From NCBI GenBank assembly GCA_035463295.1, contig DATHTK010000086.1, forward strand, positions 1 to 7,244: 7,244 nt of DNA, written 5' to 3'. Below are positions 5,191 to 7,244 of the stretch, in pieces. Positions within the stretch are counted from its first letter, which is position 1. Each line of letters starts with the position of its first letter. Made by a program: the position numbers and the translations under genes. Below the pieces are notes generated by a model. The model had not been told where the DNA came from. It did no database searches and saw only the letters and a program-made list of their open reading frames with translations. This DNA comes from DATHTK01 sp035463295. Its GTDB lineage: Bacteria > Actinomycetota > Rubrobacteria > Rubrobacterales > Rubrobacteraceae.

Positions 5191-5886
5191 GTGGTAGCCG
5201 AACAGCAAACACGCGAAGGGGACCAGACGCAGCGCGTCTTGCTCGTCGACGACCACGCCTCGTTCCGGCAGACGCTAGCTCTCGTCTTCGAGAACGAGCC
5301 CGAGTTCGAGGTGGTAGCGCAGGCCGGTTCGCTCACCGACGCGCGCAGCGTGCTGGAAGGTAGACAGGTCGAGGCGGACCTCGGTGTCATAGACCTCTCT
5401 CTTCCCGATGGGGAAGGGACCTCGATCATCAAGGACCTCCGCGCCGCCAACCCGAACTTCGCCGCCCTCGTGCTCACCGCGAGCCTCGACCGTGCGGAGC
5501 ACGCCCGCGCGGTCGAGGCGGGGGCCGCGGGCGTCCTGCACAAGTCGGCCGATGTCGATGAGATCCTGGACTCCACCCGCCGCCTCGCCGCGGGGGAGAC
5601 GCTGCTCTCCCCGAACGAACTCGTGGAGTTGTTGCGCCTCGCCGGGCGGAGCCGCGAGGAGGAGCGCGAGGCGCGCGCGAGCATCGAGCAGCTCACCCGC
5701 CGCGAGAAGGAGGTCCTCCGCGCCCTAGCAAGCGGCCTGAGCAACAAGGAGATCGCCGCCCAGCTCCACATGAGCGTCGACACCGAGCGCACCCACATGA
5801 TGAACATCCTGAACAAGCTCGGGGTCCACTCGCGCCTCCAGGCCCTGCTCTTCGCCGCCCGGCACGGGCTCGTGGACATTCTCTAG
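5191..5886 (+). CDS. NarL/LuxR-family response regulator
   Basis: The protein has 231 residues. The receiver (15-130) has Asp20-Asp21 (LLVDDHASF), phospho-acceptor Asp68 (GVIDLSLPDG), Thr96 (LVLTAS) and Lys118 (VLHKSAD). A charged linker (153-165) leads to a LuxR-type helix-turn-helix (166-228): LTRREKEVLRALASGLSNKE, then IAAQLHMSVDT and the recognition helix to ILNKLGVHSRLQALLFAA. The usual TVR in the recognition helix is TER here, a small deviation. It is a cytoplasmic DNA-binding regulator, 48 bp behind the HisKA_3 kinase that most likely phosphorylates it. GTG 5191 is the only sensible start; there is no good Shine-Dalgarno, and the promoter at 5151-5180 suggests near-leaderless translation, so it may be expressed independently of the kinase. 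Its stop overlaps that of dapF on the other strand. Target sites are unknown; the palindromes at 2860 and 3075 are candidates. Confidence 0.95.
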   Translation: MVAEQQTREGDQTQRVLLVDDHASFRQTLALVFENEPEFEVVAQAGSLTDARSVLEGRQVEADLGVIDLSLPDGEGTSIIKDLRAANPNFAALVLTASLDRAEHARAVEAGAAGVLHKSADVDEILDSTRRLAAGETLLSPNELVELLRLAGRSREEEREARASIEQLTRREKEVLRALASGLSNKEIAAQLHMSVDTERTHMMNILNKLGVHSRLQALLFAARHGLVDIL

Positions 5887-6662
5887 AGGAGCAGCTCCCC
5901 CTCGCAGACGTACTCCGCTGGCCCTGTCATGTAGACCGGCTCCCCCTCGCCGGACCACTCTATCTCCACCGCGCCGCCATCGAGGCGCACACGCACCGGG
6001 CTCCGGGCGAGCCCCCGCCGCACGGCCGCGGCGGCAACCGCGCACGAGCCCGAGCCCGAAGCCAGCGTCTCGCCCGCTCCGCGCTCCCAGATCCTCATTC
6101 GTACCTCGTGCGCGTCCCGAGCGGACGCGAACTCGACGTTGGTCCTTTGTGAGAAGGCAGGGTCGTTCTCGATCGGGGGACCGATCTCTCCCAGATCCAG
6201 GACGTCGACCTCGTCATCGCTTGCGAGAAACGCGACGGCGTGCGGGTTGCCCATCGAGACCCGGACGAAGGAGAAGCCGTCGAGCTCTATCGGCGCGCCG
6301 AACTTGGGCGGACCCATGTTCACCCGGGAGGACCCATCCTCCAGCAGGAGGATCTTCCTGACGCCGGCCGCGGTCTCGACGGTCAGGGCGTCGTTCTCGA
6401 CCAGCCCGCGGTCGCGGGCATAGCGGGCGAGGCAGCGGATACCGTTGCCGCACATATCCGAGGCGGAGCCGTCGGAGTTCAGGTAAACCATCTGGAGGTC
6501 CGCCTCTTTCGAAGCGGCCGGGACGAGTATGCCGTCCGCCCCCACGCCGAAGTGCCGCTCGCAAGCCGTCCGGGCCAGCTCGGGCAGGTCCAAGCCCTCG
6601 ACCTCGGTGGGATCGAAGATCAGGAAGTCGTTGCCGACGCCGTGCATCTTGGTGAAGCGCAT
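5883..6662 (-). CDS. dapF: Diaminopimelate epimerase
   Basis: DapF interconverts LL- and meso-2,6-diaminopimelate in the cytoplasm, the step before lysine formation and the source of meso-DAP for peptidoglycan. The 259-residue length is a little short of the family norm (about 270-280). Family signatures in order: MRFTKMHGVGNDF (1-13), FGVGADGIL (39-46), NSDGSASDMCGNGIRC with catalytic Cys71 (62-77), MGNPHAV (137-143), TNVEF (174-178), and WERGAGETLASGSGSCA (192-208). In the last motif the family normally has ACGTG or ACGSG with the second catalytic cysteine; this protein has Ser202, and the only nearby cysteine is Cys207. I read the serine codon (TCG) directly on the minus strand. ATG 6662 matches the usual N-terminus exactly; a Shine-Dalgarno-like GGAGAGG lies rather far upstream. 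Its stop shares CTAG with the convergent response regulator. Confidence 0.95.
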   Translation of the reverse strand: MRFTKMHGVGNDFLIFDPTEVEGLDLPELARTACERHFGVGADGILVPAASKEADLQMVYLNSDGSASDMCGNGIRCLARYARDRGLVENDALTVETAAGVRKILLLEDGSSRVNMGPPKFGAPIELDGFSFVRVSMGNPHAVAFLASDDEVDVLDLGEIGPPIENDPAFSQRTNVEFASARDAHEVRMRIWERGAGETLASGSGSCAVAAAAVRRGLARSPVRVRLDGGAVEIEWSGEGEPVYMTGPAEYVCEGELLL

Positions 6663-6689
6663 ACTCTGCTGACGCCCTCTCCTGCTTTC

Positions 6690-6866
6690 CTAGTCTGCTC
6701 CAGGGTGCCGTCTCTGTACGCGGTGACGCCAATGCCCAGTGTACACGCCGCGGTAGCGTTCGGCGCGCTCGCGTTCCTCGGCGAGCCGCGGCCCCTCCTT
6801 CTCCTCTGGCGTTCGCTCGCGGAACATCTCGGGGGACAATGGGAATATGGACAGACTGTCCTCCAC
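6690..6866 (-). CDS. Doubtful 58-residue charged small ORF upstream of dapF
   Basis: From GTG 6866 (or ATG 6827, giving 45 residues) a minus-strand frame runs to TAG at 6692-6690, 27 bp before dapF. The middle is a highly charged helix-like stretch (RERTPEEKEG, then LAEERERAERYRG), ending in a basic tail (HWRHRVQRRHPGAD). I recognise no family. There is no convincing Shine-Dalgarno or promoter. In its favour are the Glu/Arg-rich amphipathic composition and the position in the same direction just ahead of dapF. It may be a real small protein, a decayed gene, or chance. Confidence 0.25.
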   Translation of the reverse strand: MEDSLSIFPLSPEMFRERTPEEKEGPRLAEERERAERYRGVYTGHWRHRVQRRHPGAD

Positions 6867-6913
6867 AACGGATGGCGGAGGACGAACTGATCGAAGGGCG
6901 GCTCACCTGCGAG

Positions 6914-6934
6914 ATCAGGGCGCCATACCCTGAT
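6914..6934. repeat. Inverted repeat 7-7-7 upstream of dapF
   Basis: ATCAGGG (6914-6920) and CCCTGAT (6928-6934) are perfect reverse complements around a 7-nt spacer. No T run follows on either strand, so a terminator is unlikely. The 21-bp size suits a regulator site, but no promoter is visible beside it. Confidence 0.3.
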
Positions 6935-6979
6935 GCTATCCGCGCTCCCACCAGCGCCTCGAACGTGTGCTAAGGGCAC

Positions 6980-6991
6980 GGGCGTACGCCC
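6980..6991. repeat. Twelve-base perfect palindrome
   Basis: GGGCGTACGCCC is self-complementary with no spacer. Just after it, CCGTC (6998-7002) and GACGG (7009-7013) form a smaller inverted repeat. From 6867 to 7056 I see no gene on either strand, only these repeats and the one at 6914. Confidence 0.25.
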
Positions 6992-7056
6992 TACCGACCG
7001 TCACCGTAGACGGCTTACCTGGCGTGTCGTCCAGAGCGGCACAGCGTGTCACACAC

Positions 7057-7086
7057 AAAGAAGGGCCGGGACTCCCGCCCCGGCCC
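7057..7086 (-). terminator. Intrinsic terminator of the gene at the right edge
   Basis: On the minus strand GGGCCGGG (7086-7079) and CCCGGCCC (7070-7063) form a perfect 8-bp GC stem with an 8-nt loop, followed by TTCTTT (7062-7057). It begins 29 bp after the stop codon at 7116. Stem, loop size and T-rich tail all fit a Rho-independent terminator for the 7244-7116 gene, separating it from dapF transcription. Confidence 0.85.
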
Positions 7087-7115
7087 AGCGCTGCTCTGCA
7101 AAAGGGTTCTCGTCG

Positions 7116-7244
7116 TTAGGAGTTGGCCCTGATCTTGCTGTCGATGCGCTCCAGGAGGCTCTCGCGGTCCTTGGTGCGCTTCTCGAACTCGCGCAGCTTC
7201 TCGAGCTCGTCGACGGAGAGGTCGTCTAGCTTCTCAGTAATCTC
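7116..7244 (-). CDS. C-terminal end of an unidentified helical protein, N-terminus beyond window edge
   Basis: The minus-strand frame entering from the right edge encodes 42 residues and TAA (7118-7116). It begins EITEKLDDLSVDELEKLREF and ends LLERIDSKIRANS. It is highly charged, with regularly spaced leucines, and should form a long amphipathic helix or coiled coil. Codon third positions are almost all G/C like the neighbouring genes, and a clear terminator follows, so it is a real gene. The sequence is too short to name a family. I have a vague impression of similar tails on helical actinobacterial proteins, which I would not rely on. Confidence 0.75.
   Translation of the reverse strand, partial: EITEKLDDLSVDELEKLREFEKRTKDRESLLERIDSKIRANS

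Noticed and set aside
4258..5256. 332-codon minus-strand open frame inside the kinase
   Set aside because: It is antisense to the PAS/HisKA_3/HATPase region, rich in Pro, Leu, Arg and His, and has no recognisable family.
4689..5879. 396-codon minus-strand open frame across the kinase end and the response regulator
   Set aside because: It is antisense to two well-supported genes. Its product is Ser/Arg-rich with no domain, as expected for an empty frame opposite GC-rich genes.
6240..6890. 216-codon plus-strand frame opposite dapF and its upstream region
   Set aside because: Most of it is the antisense of dapF; the remainder has no family features.

Overview
The window is about two-thirds G+C. 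Its genes are densely packed, use GTG as well as ATG starts, and strongly favour G/C in third codon positions. Together with the mix of protein families, this suggests a high-GC Gram-positive bacterium, possibly a deep-branching actinobacterium of the Rubrobacter type. That placement is an inference from style, not from a marker gene.

Layout, left to right. (1) A minus-strand signalling block, read right to left. It contains a small DUF4870-type membrane protein (2760-2299), a single-domain Rcp1-like response regulator (2228-1782), and, 5 bp further on, a membrane CHASE-type sensor histidine kinase that runs off the left edge (1776-1). (2) A control region of about 550 bp (2761-3309) between divergent gene blocks. 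It holds two copies of an 8-2-8 palindrome 215 bp apart, a G-rich segment of inverted repeats, candidate promoters, and two small plus-strand ORFs. (3) A plus-strand signalling block: a soluble receiver-PAS-PAS-HisKA_3 kinase (3310-5142), then a NarL/LuxR-type response regulator (5191-5886) with a candidate promoter of its own. (4) dapF, diaminopimelate epimerase, on the minus strand (6662-5883). Its stop codon overlaps that of the response regulator. (5) About 450 bp upstream of dapF with one doubtful small ORF and several inverted repeats, then a convincing intrinsic terminator (7086-7057) and the C-terminal end of an unidentified helical protein (7244-7116, minus strand).

How the genes may work together. 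The window is essentially two divergent two-component systems. In the minus-strand block an extracytoplasmic CHASE domain would drive a HisKA kinase that phosphorylates the stand-alone receiver. In the plus-strand block a cytoplasmic NarL/DesK-type kinase, with its own N-terminal receiver and two PAS domains, would phosphorylate a DNA-binding regulator. The shared palindrome beside both blocks suggests common control, perhaps by the NarL-type regulator or by a factor encoded elsewhere. dapF is a lysine/peptidoglycan housekeeping gene with no evident link to the signalling genes. Its usual second catalytic cysteine reads as serine, which is the most notable single-residue observation here.

The most distinctive material is the 2860-3310 control region: duplicated palindrome, mutually exclusive hairpins, ribosome-binding sites within structures, and a small ORF ending directly against the kinase start codon. 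I recognise no mobile element, CRISPR array, rRNA or intact tRNA.
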